Source of the DNA: Chryseobacterium sp. 18061
GTDB taxonomy: Bacteria > Pseudomonadota > Gammaproteobacteria > Enterobacterales > Enterobacteriaceae
Direction: 5' to 3'
DNA length: 64,000 nucleotides
Assembly (NCBI GenBank): GCA_902706205.1
Contig: CACSKA010000001.1
Coordinates: forward strand, 186,001-250,000
Both the position numbers and the translations under genes were made by a program. A model generated the notes under the pieces. It had not been told where the DNA came from, did not search any database, and worked only from the letters and a program-made list of their open reading frames with translations. Each line of letters opens with the position of its first letter. The first letter of the stretch is position 1. Positions 45,327 through 56,351 of the stretch are shown here, one piece after another.

Positions 45327-45596
45327 CTATTTCTGTTTCTTTGCCCGACCTGGCCATACGTCCACGCAGTTACCGGCAATCAGCGTCAGATTGAGCTGTT
45401 CTGACAAATGGCGGTCTTCTTCCGTCCAGGAGTCCAGCGGCTGCCTACCACCCCAGATTGTTATCGCGTGTGGCGCATCCGGGCGGTAGTTAAACTCACC
45501 CAGTTCCAGCGTCTTTCCGTTTTCGAGTTCCACCACCACCGTTTCACCTTCAACCTGATGCAACGCTCCGGTGCTATCGGTCACAAAAATCTTCAT
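45327..45596 (-). CDS. Small acidic conserved-looking protein, function unknown
   Basis: 89 aa starting MKIFVTDSTGALHQVEGETV, with GAGATGAGG upstream of the ATG as a ribosome site. Predicted beta-rich N-terminal half (VVVELENGKTLELGEFNY) and a helix (WTEEDRHLSEQLNLTL), ending in a basic tail PGRAKKQK. It contains no cysteine pair or membrane segment; one Cys lies near residue 77. Not recognised. It is convergent with the IprA-like gene across the perfect inverted repeat. Confidence 0.65.
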   Translation of the reverse strand: MKIFVTDSTGALHQVEGETVVVELENGKTLELGEFNYRPDAPHAITIWGGRQPLDSWTEEDRHLSEQLNLTLIAGNCVDVWPGRAKKQK

Positions 45597-45877
45597 GTTT
45601 AACCTCATCTCAACTTTTTTTCAGTGTATCGCATTCCGATGCATCCCGGATAAACGCGCTATCAACCTCTAAATTTTAGTGTTACTGCGTGGTATTTGAA
45701 GCAAGAATAAACAGCTTGTCACGCCATTGAAATAATACTGTCATCTGGCTGTCATATATTAGGCAGACAATTATTATGGGTAGTTGATTATTTCAAATAT
45801 ATGAAAAAATTATTACTGGATTGCCTAAAGATGTTCGTGTATTAATTATGTTAATTTATTGCACGGGAAGTTTGACC

Positions 45878-46126
45878 ATGACCACTGCGGTTTTGAATGT
45901 TAAAATTGAAAACGATTTAAAAGAGCAATTACGTCATTATGCGGAAGTCCATAACGAGACCCTAAGCGCAGCAACCCAACGTCTGCTGCAGCTGGCGCTG
46001 GAAACGGCATCAGAGGTGGGAGTATCCGAAGGCGAGGTAGACAGTCAGCATACCGAAGAAGAATCATCCCCTCTTACTCCTAAAGAAATCAAAGCGATAC
46101 GCAAAATTCTGAGGAAGAGAAAATGA
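45878..46126 (+). CDS. Ribbon-helix-helix DNA-binding protein, first gene of a small pair
   Basis: 82-aa protein whose first 45 residues have the ribbon-helix-helix pattern: a strand (TTAVLNVKIENDLK) followed by two helices (EQLRHYAEVHNE and LSAATQRLLQLALE). An acidic linker (about 47-65) and a basic end (KEIKAIRKILRKRK) follow. The start MTTAVLNVKI, with GGGAAG upstream, was preferred over a longer extension. Its stop overlaps the next start by ATGA, as in toxin-antitoxin or autoregulated operons. A CopG/Arc-like repressor of its own operon is plausible (inference). Confidence 0.72.
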   Translation: MTTAVLNVKIENDLKEQLRHYAEVHNETLSAATQRLLQLALETASEVGVSEGEVDSQHTEEESSPLTPKEIKAIRKILRKRK

Positions 46127-46338
46127 AACAACAACTTTCAACAGCCGCTAACTACGGCGAAGCCTGTGAAATGCTCCGTTCCGGGTATGCTAAGCATGTC
46201 CGCCTGAACTGGAATGTCGGCAGCGATGAGTTCTTTCGCATTGCATCCGACTGGTGCGACACCGGTGCAAAAATTAAAAAAGACGGTGACAGCTTTATTA
46301 TCTCAGTCAAAGGCTTCCCGATCCCACGCCAGCATTAA
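46123..46338 (+). CDS. 71-aa partner protein, unrecognised
   Basis: Starts within the stop of the RHH gene (4-nt overlap). The 71 residues begin MKQQLSTAANYGEACEMLRS, contain WNVGSDEFFRIASDWCDTGA in the middle and end in FPIPRQH. The beta-alpha-beta look of DEFFRIASDWCDTGAKI...SFIISVKG vaguely recalls TusA/SirA-like domains, but the key CPxP motif is absent. It could be a toxin, antitoxin-associated factor or metabolic protein; no toxin signature is visible. An inverted repeat at 46427-46455 probably ends the transcript. Confidence 0.65.
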   Translation: MKQQLSTAANYGEACEMLRSGYAKHVRLNWNVGSDEFFRIASDWCDTGAKIKKDGDSFIISVKGFPIPRQH

Positions 46339-46404
46339 TATACCCGTCATACTGAAACCTAAGAACAGGATAATTTTCGGCGATAATAAAGACATAATAA
46401 TCTC

Positions 46405-46455
46405 ATATATCACGGATGATATATTGGACGAGCGAATAGTCGCTATTAGCTCGTC
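46405..46455 (+). terminator. Tandem palindromes after the 71-aa gene
   Basis: ATATATCA-CGGA-TGATATAT (46405-46424) is followed by GACGAGC...GCTCGTC (46427-46455) with an inner AATAG/CTATT pair and then ACTATTTT. The second is a likely terminator between convergent transcripts. Confidence 0.55.
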
Positions 46456-46461
46456 ACTATT

Positions 46462-47892
46462 TTAGTAGATTATTTTTCTTGTTCGTAAATTATTCTGCTG
46501 ACCGTTTAGGGAATTCCAGACGGGTTGCAAGGTTTTGAAGGCGATTCGCAGCGTTTCATCGTTCAGCGTAAACGGCAACCGCAGCCAGCGGTCGAACGCC
46601 CCGGCCAGTCCAAATCGCGTTCCCGTTCCCAAATGAATCCCCACACTTTCAGCCCGGGCGGCGAACAGCGTCGAGAGCATATCCGGTAATTCCACCCAGA
46701 ATGACAACCCACCTTCCGGCTGCGTATAGTGCCACTGAGGGAAATATTCCGCCATTAACGCGCTGCACATATCCCGACGGGCGGCGAGCATCTGTCGTCT
46801 TTGTGGCAGCAGGTGGTCGGCATTTTCCAGCAGCCAGCCGGTGGCAAGCTGTTCCAGCAACGGCGAGCCTAAATCCAGCGTATCCCGCGCCTGTACCAGC
46901 GAAGAAAGCGTGCGCGATGAGGCGCGGATCCACCCGAGTCGCAAACCGCCCCAAAAACTTTTGCCTGTAGAACCCAGCGTTATCACCGGCGCATCGGTGT
47001 TGAATGCAGCCAGAGGCGGTGGCGGTGGGGCGTTGTACCAGAGATCGACCATGGTTTCGTCAATCACCAGCGTGGTGCGGGTGCGCGCTGAAAGATCGGC
47101 GATGCGCTGGCGAGTCGGGCCGTCCATACAACGTCCGGTCGGGTTATGAAAGTCAGGCATCAGATAAGCCAGACGCGGTGACGTTTGCGCGAATGTGGCG
47201 GTGAGACCGTCTACGTCCCAGCCTTCCGCGGGCAGTGACACACCAACCGGGCGGCAGGACGCGCCCTGGATCGCTGCAATCGCCAGCGGATAAGTTGGGT
47301 TGTCGACCACCACCCGATCGCCAGGGCCAGTCAACAGCCGCAGAATCAAGGCCAGCCCGCTCACCGCCCCGTTCACAATCATAATTTCGTCAGCGCGCGT
47401 TGGCAAACCGCGGGCGCAATAGTGTTGCGCAATGGTTTCACGCAGCGCCGGTAAACCCTGCTGATCGTAACCGGTGCTGGCTAAATGCTGTGGTAAAAGA
47501 GACAGCGCGTGATGATAAGCCTGATGAATTTCTGGCCCGGCGTTGAGTGCGGCAATGGATAAGTCCAGTGCCTGCACGGTATTCATTCGGGTCGGAACCT
47601 GAGGCAGTTGCGCCGGTAGGATCACCCGGGAACCGCTACCATGACGGCTGACTACGTAGCCTTCATCACGCAGCTGGGCCAGCGCACTGGCAACCGTGGT
47701 GCGACTCACGCCGAGCGCGCTCGACAGCTCGCGCTCGCCCGGCAAACGGCTGTCGAGCGCCAGGCGACCGTCAAGAATTAACAGCCGCAGCGCCTCGGCC
47801 AACTGACGCCAGAGTGGGGTGCGGGACGGGGTTTCCTGCCAGTGGCCCAGCAGGCTCACCAGCGACTGACTACCGGAACGACGAAGAGACAT
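46462..47892 (-). CDS. MocR-family PLP-dependent transcriptional regulator (YczR-like)
   Basis: 476-aa fusion of a GntR winged helix (about 25-92, LPGERELSSALGVSRTTVASALAQL) with a fold-type I aminotransferase domain. The PLP lysine is Lys311 in TLGSTGKSFWGGLRLGW, and the DFHNPTG and DET segments bind the ring. Such proteins usually use PLP as an effector rather than catalyse. It is divergent from a YczE membrane-protein gene, the same pairing as yczR-yczE in other bacteria. It is probably a regulator of that gene through the repeats at 47896-47940. Confidence 0.9.
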   Translation of the reverse strand: MSLRRSGSQSLVSLLGHWQETPSRTPLWRQLAEALRLLILDGRLALDSRLPGERELSSALGVSRTTVASALAQLRDEGYVVSRHGSGSRVILPAQLPQVPTRMNTVQALDLSIAALNAGPEIHQAYHHALSLLPQHLASTGYDQQGLPALRETIAQHYCARGLPTRADEIMIVNGAVSGLALILRLLTGPGDRVVVDNPTYPLAIAAIQGASCRPVGVSLPAEGWDVDGLTATFAQTSPRLAYLMPDFHNPTGRCMDGPTRQRIADLSARTRTTLVIDETMVDLWYNAPPPPPLAAFNTDAPVITLGSTGKSFWGGLRLGWIRASSRTLSSLVQARDTLDLGSPLLEQLATGWLLENADHLLPQRRQMLAARRDMCSALMAEYFPQWHYTQPEGGLSFWVELPDMLSTLFAARAESVGIHLGTGTRFGLAGAFDRWLRLPFTLNDETLRIAFKTLQPVWNSLNGQQNNLRTRKIIY

Positions 47893-47895
47893 AGC

Positions 47896-47940
47896 AGTCC
47901 ACTTTTATAAAACTGGTCATTAATAATAAGTCCATTTTTA
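47896..47940. promoter_or_regulatory. Direct-repeat MocR operator candidates
   Basis: AGTCCACTTTTA (47896-47907) and AGTCCATTTTTA (47929-47940) are direct repeats 33 bp apart, about three helical turns, in the divergent promoter region. MocR regulators such as GabR and PdxR bind spaced direct repeats of this kind. Confidence 0.55.
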
Positions 47941-47979
47941 ACGATGATGCGTTTTTCAGCAACTCATATAGAGGTCGTT

Positions 47980-48594
47980 ATGCTGCGTCGTTTGTTGCAA
48001 CTGTACGTCGGGCTATGCCTGTATGGTGTTTCCACCGGGATGTTTGTGCAGGCCAATTTGGGCGCTGATCCCTGGGATGTGTTTCATCTTGGGGTAGGGA
48101 AAGTCTTCTCACTGGATATCGGCACGGTGATGATCCTCACCGGGGCGTTGGTATTGTTGCTGTGGATCCCCATCCGCCAGCGCCCGGGACTCGGAACTAT
48201 CAGTAATGTGATTGTGCTCGGCCTGGCAGCGAATGCCACGATTGCTGTGATTCCCACGCCGGATGCACTGTGGCTACAAAGTGGGATGATGATCATCGCG
48301 GTGATATTGAACGCGCTGGCGACCGGGATGTACATCGGTGCCGGTTTTGGCCCCGGGCCGCGCGATGGCCTGATGACGGGGATCCACGCCCGCACCGGCT
48401 GGTCGATTCGAGGGATCCGCACCACGATTGAAGTCACGGTGCTGGTTATCGGTTATTTTCTGGGGGGCAGCGTTGGGATCGGCACGCTGGTTTATGCGCT
48501 GGCGATTGGCCCGTTGATCCAGCTCTGTTTACCGTGGTTCCGCACACAATCTGTGGCGCGGCCGGTGCTGAGAAAAGAGAAAATACTGAGCTAA
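47980..48594 (+). CDS. yczE: YczE/YitT-type inner-membrane protein
   Basis: 204-aa membrane protein with about five to six hydrophobic segments. The signatures GVSTGMFVQANLGADPWDVFHLG near 17-39 and GFGPGPRDGLMTGI near 124-137 mark the YczE family. The start MLRRLLQLYVGLCLYG, after AGAGGT, is preferred over a frame 36 nt longer. Function is unproven; pairing with a PLP-binding regulator suggests a vitamin B6-related or amino-acid transport role (inference). Confidence 0.85.
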   Translation: MLRRLLQLYVGLCLYGVSTGMFVQANLGADPWDVFHLGVGKVFSLDIGTVMILTGALVLLLWIPIRQRPGLGTISNVIVLGLAANATIAVIPTPDALWLQSGMMIIAVILNALATGMYIGAGFGPGPRDGLMTGIHARTGWSIRGIRTTIEVTVLVIGYFLGGSVGIGTLVYALAIGPLIQLCLPWFRTQSVARPVLRKEKILS

Positions 48595-48612
48595 TTTACG
48601 AAGCGCTCACAG
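48595..48612. promoter_or_regulatory. lac operator candidate upstream of lacI
   Basis: TTTACGAAGCGCTCACAG, inverted, reads CTGTGAGCGCTTCGTAAA and matches the lacZ-side site at 49815-49832 in 16 of 18 bases. It touches the yczE stop and lies about 60 bp before lacI. Confidence 0.65.
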
Positions 48613-48667
48613 TCGGCGATAAAATTATCCGTTACACTTACGGCATTGCTTCCCGGATGTCGGACAT

Positions 48668-49738
48668 ATGAAAACCACCACTCTTTACGATGTTGCCCGT
48701 GTGGCGGGCGTCTCCTATCAGACAGTTTCCCGTGTGATAAATCAGGCGGCGCACGTCTCGACGCGCACGCGTGAAAACGTCGAGCGCGCAATGGCGGAAC
48801 TCAACTACGTTCCCAACCGTGGCGCGCAGCTTCTGGCGGGAAAACGCCAGCCGACGCTGGGGCTTATCAGCGCCGATCTGGCATTGCATGCGCCGTCGCA
48901 AATCGCATCAGCGGTGAAACAGCGAGCGGATGAGCAAGGCTACGCGGTGCTGATTTCGATGGTCACGGATAATGCGGAAATCTGCTGCCGGGAGGCGGTG
49001 CAAGAACTGCTGGCACAGCGCGTTGATGGCCTGATGATTAACGTCCCGCTGGAAGATGACGTTGCGCAGCGGCTACGGGAGCTGGCCGCACCGCTGCCGG
49101 TGCTATTTCTTGATGTCAGTGAACAGGCAGCGGTGAACAGCCTCGTGTTCAGTCCTTCGCAGGGGGCGCAGCTTGGTGTGGCACATCTGCTTGAACAGGG
49201 GCATTCACGTATTGCGCTGCTGGCAGGGCCTGCAACATCCGTCTCGGCACGGGCGCGCCTGGCGGGCTGGCAGCAGTCGCTTGCAGCGGCAGGGCTGACG
49301 CCATGCGCGGTAGCCAGCGGAGACTGGAGCGCGCAGTCGGGGTATGAAAAAGCCCACGGTTTATTGGCGAGCGTGACTAAACCTGACGCGGTACTGGTGG
49401 CGAACGATCAGATGGCGCTCGGGTTGATGCGGGCCTGTGCTGAAAAGGGCATTGCGGTGCCGGGGCAGCTGTCGGTCGTCGGCTATGATGACACCACTGA
49501 CAGCGCTTGGTTTACGCCGCCGTTGACCACCATTCGTCAGGCGTTTCGCGAAGCGGGCGAGCAGGGCGTTGACTGGCTGACGGGCGAATGCGAGGCAGGC
49601 GTCATCAGCCAGACCCGGTTGCCGGTCACGCTGGTGGTGCGTGGATCAACCGTGCCGGCTCAGCAGGAACCGCAGGAGGATTTAGCCCATCGCTTACACC
49701 AACTAGCGGCGCTGGCGAACAAATTGGGCTTGCCATGA
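48668..49738 (+). CDS. lacI: Lac repressor
   Basis: 356-aa LacI/GalR repressor. The helix-turn-helix TTLYDVARVAGVSYQTVSRV and hinge NYVPNRGAQLLAGKRQ are near identical to LacI. The core domain (about 60-335) has the inducer-binding region and a C-terminal tetramerisation helix (LAHRLHQLAALANKLG at about 338-353). It precedes lacZ by about 100 bp. Two related operators flank the gene about 1.2 kb apart, so autoregulation and looping are likely. Confidence 0.95.
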   Translation: MKTTTLYDVARVAGVSYQTVSRVINQAAHVSTRTRENVERAMAELNYVPNRGAQLLAGKRQPTLGLISADLALHAPSQIASAVKQRADEQGYAVLISMVTDNAEICCREAVQELLAQRVDGLMINVPLEDDVAQRLRELAAPLPVLFLDVSEQAAVNSLVFSPSQGAQLGVAHLLEQGHSRIALLAGPATSVSARARLAGWQQSLAAAGLTPCAVASGDWSAQSGYEKAHGLLASVTKPDAVLVANDQMALGLMRACAEKGIAVPGQLSVVGYDDTTDSAWFTPPLTTIRQAFREAGEQGVDWLTGECEAGVISQTRLPVTLVVRGSTVPAQQEPQEDLAHRLHQLAALANKLGLP

Positions 49739-49814
49739 TCGCTTTGTGATCGTGCTCGCTTCTTGTCGACAGGATCCTTTACCCTTCTTTCCGATCGGTG
49801 CATGCTGATTAAAA

Positions 49815-49832
49815 TTGTGAGCGCTTCGCAAA
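49815..49832. promoter_or_regulatory. lacZ operator candidate (O1-like)
   Basis: TTGTGAGCGCTTCGCAAA resembles the E. coli O1 core TTGTGAGCG and lies just upstream of the lacZ start, with a partner upstream of lacI at 48595-48612. Confidence 0.7.
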
Positions 49833-49844
49833 GAGGTTTATCTG

Positions 49845-52927
<3,083 letters not shown>

Positions 52928-52933
52928 ACTTAT

Positions 52934-52974
52934 CAACGCCGGATGCGGTCAGAAACGCTGGCCGCACCGTTCAC
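52934..52974 (+). repeat. REP-like hairpin after lacZ
   Basis: GCCGGATGCGGTCAG and CTGGCCGCACC share the REP/PU look, with GCGGTCAG and CTGGCCGC pairing around AAACG. There is no T tail; a degenerate REP element between lacZ and ybaA. Confidence 0.5.
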
Positions 52975-52989
52975 TTCGGAGGTTATCTC

Positions 52990-53343
52990 ATGAAGTATGT
53001 TGATGGTTTTGTCGTTGCCGTACCTGCGGACAAAAAGGAGGCATATATCGCGCTGGCGGCAAAGGCGGCACCGCTGTTTAAAGAGTTTGGTGCAACCCGC
53101 GTGGTGGAATGTTGGGCAGACGATGTGCCGGACGGCAAGCTGACCGATTTTCGCATGGCGGTAAAAGCCGACGACAATGAAGAAGTGGTTTTCAGCTGGA
53201 TTGAATACCCCTCAAAAGAGGTTCGGGATGCGGCCAACGCGAAGATGATGGCCGATCCGCGGATGAAAGAGATGGGCGACAGTATGCCGTTTGATGGTAA
53301 ACGGATGATTTACGGCGGCTTCGCCCCGATCCTCGATGAGTAA
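52990..53343 (+). CDS. ybaA: DUF1428 protein YbaA
   Basis: 117-aa dimeric alpha-beta-barrel (ferredoxin-like) protein of unknown function. Conserved features are the start MKYVDGFVVAVPADKKEAYIA, the VVECWADDVPDGKLTDF strand-loop and the FDGKRMIYGGF end. Ribosome site GGAGG is followed by ATG. It is a core gene that separates lacZ from the flavin reductase gene. Confidence 0.95.
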   Translation: MKYVDGFVVAVPADKKEAYIALAAKAAPLFKEFGATRVVECWADDVPDGKLTDFRMAVKADDNEEVVFSWIEYPSKEVRDAANAKMMADPRMKEMGDSMPFDGKRMIYGGFAPILDE

Positions 53344-53355
53344 ATAATGATGAAT

Positions 53356-53388
53356 ACGGCTGTGCGGTGTGCCGCCAGCCGTTTTATT
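53356..53388. terminator. Terminator between ybaA and the flavin reductase gene
   Basis: ACGGCTG and CAGCCGT arms around a GC-rich inner part (GCGG/CCGC), then TTTTATT; located between convergent genes. Confidence 0.75.
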
Positions 53389-53933
53389 CAGGATACTTTG
53401 GTGAACAGCTGACGTTTGTCGATCCGTTCGCCGTCGGTACGAAATACGCCGTTTCCGGTGTAATGCAACGTCTTCGGCCATTCAGGCTGCGGCTTCACGC
53501 GTGCGGCGATAACCTCCATGACGAAGAAATTGTAGCGATCCACCACCGCATCGTCATATACGCGGCACTCAAAATTTGCGTGACATTCAGCAATCGCCGG
53601 GGCCGTTACGTGTTCGCTTTTTTCCGCAGTCAGACCAAATTCCGCGAACTTGTCATACTGATCGCCATCGCAGTTGCCGATCCTGGCCACCGTGTCGGCG
53701 AGAGAAACATCTGGCAGATTGATGACGCATTCGCCGCTCTGGCGAATCATGTCGAAGCTGATATTGCCGCTGGAAATCATCAGCCCTACCAGGGACGGTG
53801 AAAACTCAAGAATGGTGTACCAGCCGAGGGTCATGATGTTGCTTTTCCCCTGCCAGTGACTGCTGATGAGCACCACCGGTCCGGGTTCAAGCCAGTGCCG
53901 AACGTCGTGCAACGGCCAAGGTTTCTTTTGCAT
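53388..53933 (-). CDS. Flavin reductase-family (FMN-binding split barrel) protein
   Basis: 181-aa protein starting MQKKPWPLHDVRHWLEPGPVVLISS. It has the split-barrel pattern of flavin reductases: GKSNIMTLGWYTILEFSPSLVGLMISSGN near 29-57 and the ECVINLPDVSLADTVARIGNCDGDQYDKF segment. Such proteins bind FMN; some reduce flavins with NAD(P)H. The physiological electron acceptor is unknown. It is not in this place in E. coli K-12 and lies convergent with ybaA. Confidence 0.87.
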   Translation of the reverse strand: MQKKPWPLHDVRHWLEPGPVVLISSHWQGKSNIMTLGWYTILEFSPSLVGLMISSGNISFDMIRQSGECVINLPDVSLADTVARIGNCDGDQYDKFAEFGLTAEKSEHVTAPAIAECHANFECRVYDDAVVDRYNFFVMEVIAARVKPQPEWPKTLHYTGNGVFRTDGERIDKRQLFTKVS

Positions 53934-53972
53934 ACGGGCGCTCTTGGGGTAGGTTCAGGCATTAAGGATAGT

Positions 53973-55532
53973 TTATGCCCGCGTGAGGTTTTCTTGCGCC
54001 CAGGTTATGAATTCCGCCTTTGGCAGCGCTTTGCAGAACAGCCAGCCCTGACCAAACTGCACGCCGTGTTCCGCCAGCCAGCAGCGCTGACACTCGGTTT
54101 CTACGCCTTCAGCCACCATCGCCAGCTGCAATGATTTGGCCATTTCAATAATGTGCGGGGTGACGTTTTTAAACTCCAGCGCATCGACAAACGACTTATC
54201 AATTTTGATGATGTCGACGTCAAGATTTTGTAGATAGCTGAGGCTGGAATAGCCGGTGCCGAAATCATCGATATACAGCGCATATCCCGCCTGACGCAGC
54301 TGGCTCAGAGTGCTGGCGCTGTTTTTCAAATCGATAAAGCTGCGCTCGGTTAGCTCTAACGCCACTTGTGACGGCGTTAAATTCCATTTGTTCAACTGCT
54401 GCGCGAGCTGGGCAGGTAACCGCGTGGTGATCAAATCCTGCGGATCGAGATTGATCGAGACGTGCTGGGTCGGATGCTGCTTCAGCCACGGACCCAAATC
54501 CTCAAATACTTTCTCGACGATAAGGCCAGTCAGGCGGGTAATTAGCCCGGTTTGTCCAGCCAGCGGAACGAAAATCTCCGGTGACAAAAATGTGCCGTCC
54601 GGCTGGCGCCAGCGGGCCAGTGCTTCTGCGCCAACGATGCGGCCCGAGCGTAAAGAGACAATCGGCTGATAATACACGTCGAGGCTGCGGGAGTTGATGG
54701 CGTCAAGCATACGGTGATAGGGCGATTGCAGATTGCGCACCATGCGCAGAATCAGCAGCGACGCGAGCACACTGATTAACACGCCGAGCGGCAGCCAGAG
54801 CAGCAGCTGCTGGTGCCATTTGTCAGTCAGCGGCGCGACGGGTGCCCAGACCATCTGTGACAACCCAATATCCGGGTAATCACGCAGATTGTACAGCATG
54901 CCGTGATGTTCAAAAGTATGCTCGCCAGTGCGGCGAGCTTGCTCCCAGAGCCGTAGGTCGAAAGGGGCGGTTTGGGCGACGATGCTGTGGCTCTGGCTGC
55001 CAATCAGCACGGTGTTGATGGTCCAGGCCGCAAACGGTACCACGTCAACAAAAGACGCCGGGTCGATCATCACCATATGGCGTCGGCTTGCCAGCGCGAC
55101 CATGTAATGAGGGATGCCTAAATCGTTGTTGTCGGTCAGCCATACGCGATAGCCGTCCGGCGTCTGGTAGTTCGTGGACGGAAACTGCATTTCGCTGCTG
55201 TGGCTTTCCAGCGATGAGCACTGAGGTTTCAGACCATTAAGCGCGATAATTTCCTGCACGTCGCGGTGGATGTAAGATGCGCGGCGTATGGCCTGCAGAT
55301 GGGGTTCGCTACAGGTTTTGCCCTCAAATACGTCGACGTCTTTAAGGGCCGATTTGCTCTGTTCCACCACCCGATGGACGCGGAAAATGACGCGTTCACC
55401 ATAGTTATTCAGGTCACGAGTAAAGTCTTTTTCTGCCTGATAATGCGCGAACCACACGCTGAGCGTGACCGGCAACAGGACCGAGAGGATCAGCACACCC
55501 ACGACCAGAGCGATCGTTCTTTTACTTGTCAT
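53973..55532 (-). CDS. pdeB: c-di-GMP phosphodiesterase PdeB (YlaB), CSS-EAL type
   Basis: 519-aa membrane enzyme that hydrolyses cyclic di-GMP. A first helix (about 8-28), a periplasmic CSS domain with redox cysteines (GKTCSEPH and KPQCSSLES), a second helix near 240-260 and a cytosolic EAL domain follow in order. Catalytic motifs GAEALARW, ELTERSF, IDDFGTGYSSLSYL, IIKIDKSFV and AEGVET are all intact, so activity is expected, with disulfide chemistry in the periplasm likely controlling proteolysis or activity. Confidence 0.95.
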   Translation of the reverse strand: MTSKRTIALVVGVLILSVLLPVTLSVWFAHYQAEKDFTRDLNNYGERVIFRVHRVVEQSKSALKDVDVFEGKTCSEPHLQAIRRASYIHRDVQEIIALNGLKPQCSSLESHSSEMQFPSTNYQTPDGYRVWLTDNNDLGIPHYMVALASRRHMVMIDPASFVDVVPFAAWTINTVLIGSQSHSIVAQTAPFDLRLWEQARRTGEHTFEHHGMLYNLRDYPDIGLSQMVWAPVAPLTDKWHQQLLLWLPLGVLISVLASLLILRMVRNLQSPYHRMLDAINSRSLDVYYQPIVSLRSGRIVGAEALARWRQPDGTFLSPEIFVPLAGQTGLITRLTGLIVEKVFEDLGPWLKQHPTQHVSINLDPQDLITTRLPAQLAQQLNKWNLTPSQVALELTERSFIDLKNSASTLSQLRQAGYALYIDDFGTGYSSLSYLQNLDVDIIKIDKSFVDALEFKNVTPHIIEMAKSLQLAMVAEGVETECQRCWLAEHGVQFGQGWLFCKALPKAEFITWAQENLTRA

Positions 55533-55634
55533 GGGCCTGTTTCCCTTCCAGCGCTGAATTCGTCATGTTCTGCCAATTATATGCAATGATGGGATTAACT
55601 GTCTTTTTTCAAAGGACTGATTTGGGAAGTGCAG

Positions 55635-56351
55635 ATGAAAAAAAATGAGTTCGTCACGCAGGATCTGCTCAGCAAAATTTATCAGCTGGGTGATGCAGCC
55701 CCGCGCAAACTGCCGCCTGAGCGACAGCTGGCGGAAGAATATGGCGTGTCGCGCTTTACGGTGCGTCAGGCTCTGGAAAAGCTGGCGAGTATTGGCGTCG
55801 TCAGAATTGTGCAGGGATCGGGATGCTGGATTAACGAACAGGCGAGAAATAATCCGCTGGTGTACAACTCGATTACCGAAAAGCGTTTCGACCAGATGCG
55901 TTATCGGATGATAAGTCTGCATAAAAAACGCCCGAATCGCGAGGAGCAACAGATATTCGGGCTAACGGATGATGATTTTATCTGGCAGTTTTGTCGTCTG
56001 CGCTATGTGGACGACAGCCCAGTGCAAATCGAGGTGTCGCGCATGCCCTCGACGGCGTTCGCTGACCTCAATCAGCAGGTTATCGAACGATCGTTACAGC
56101 AATATGTTCTGGAAAAGGGCTATCAGATTTCGCACATGCTCACGACGTATCGGGCGGTAAACGTTAGTCGGGAACAGGCAGAATTATTGGGCTGCAAAAA
56201 GGGCAGCCCGGCGATGCTCATCAATAACCGTGGCATTCTGGCGGGTGGGCAGGTCTACGCCGTCAGCGACATTATCGACATCAACTATACCTGCACCTAC
56301 GTGATCCCACATAACCGGGATAACCTCGCATTCCGCCAGCAGCCAGGGTGA
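55635..56351 (+). CDS. GntR/UTRA regulator of the dehydratase-PTS module
   Basis: 238-aa regulator: winged helix (about 8-75, LPPERQLAEEYGVSRFTVRQALEKLASIGVV) plus UTRA ligand domain (about 90-230). The start MKKNEFVTQD follows GGGAAG; an alternative GTG is two codons upstream. It ends directly against the dehydratase gene on the other strand. It is unrelated in detail to the regulator at 4532. It probably acts at the inverted repeats at 57627-57694 (inference). Confidence 0.87.
   Translation: MKKNEFVTQDLLSKIYQLGDAAPRKLPPERQLAEEYGVSRFTVRQALEKLASIGVVRIVQGSGCWINEQARNNPLVYNSITEKRFDQMRYRMISLHKKRPNREEQQIFGLTDDDFIWQFCRLRYVDDSPVQIEVSRMPSTAFADLNQQVIERSLQQYVLEKGYQISHMLTTYRAVNVSREQAELLGCKKGSPAMLINNRGILAGGQVYAVSDIIDINYTCTYVIPHNRDNLAFRQQPG

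Noticed and set aside
45209..45394. 61-codon plus-strand frame over the perfect inverted repeat
   Set aside because: Begins inside the repeat arm and runs into the opposite-strand gene; no coding features.
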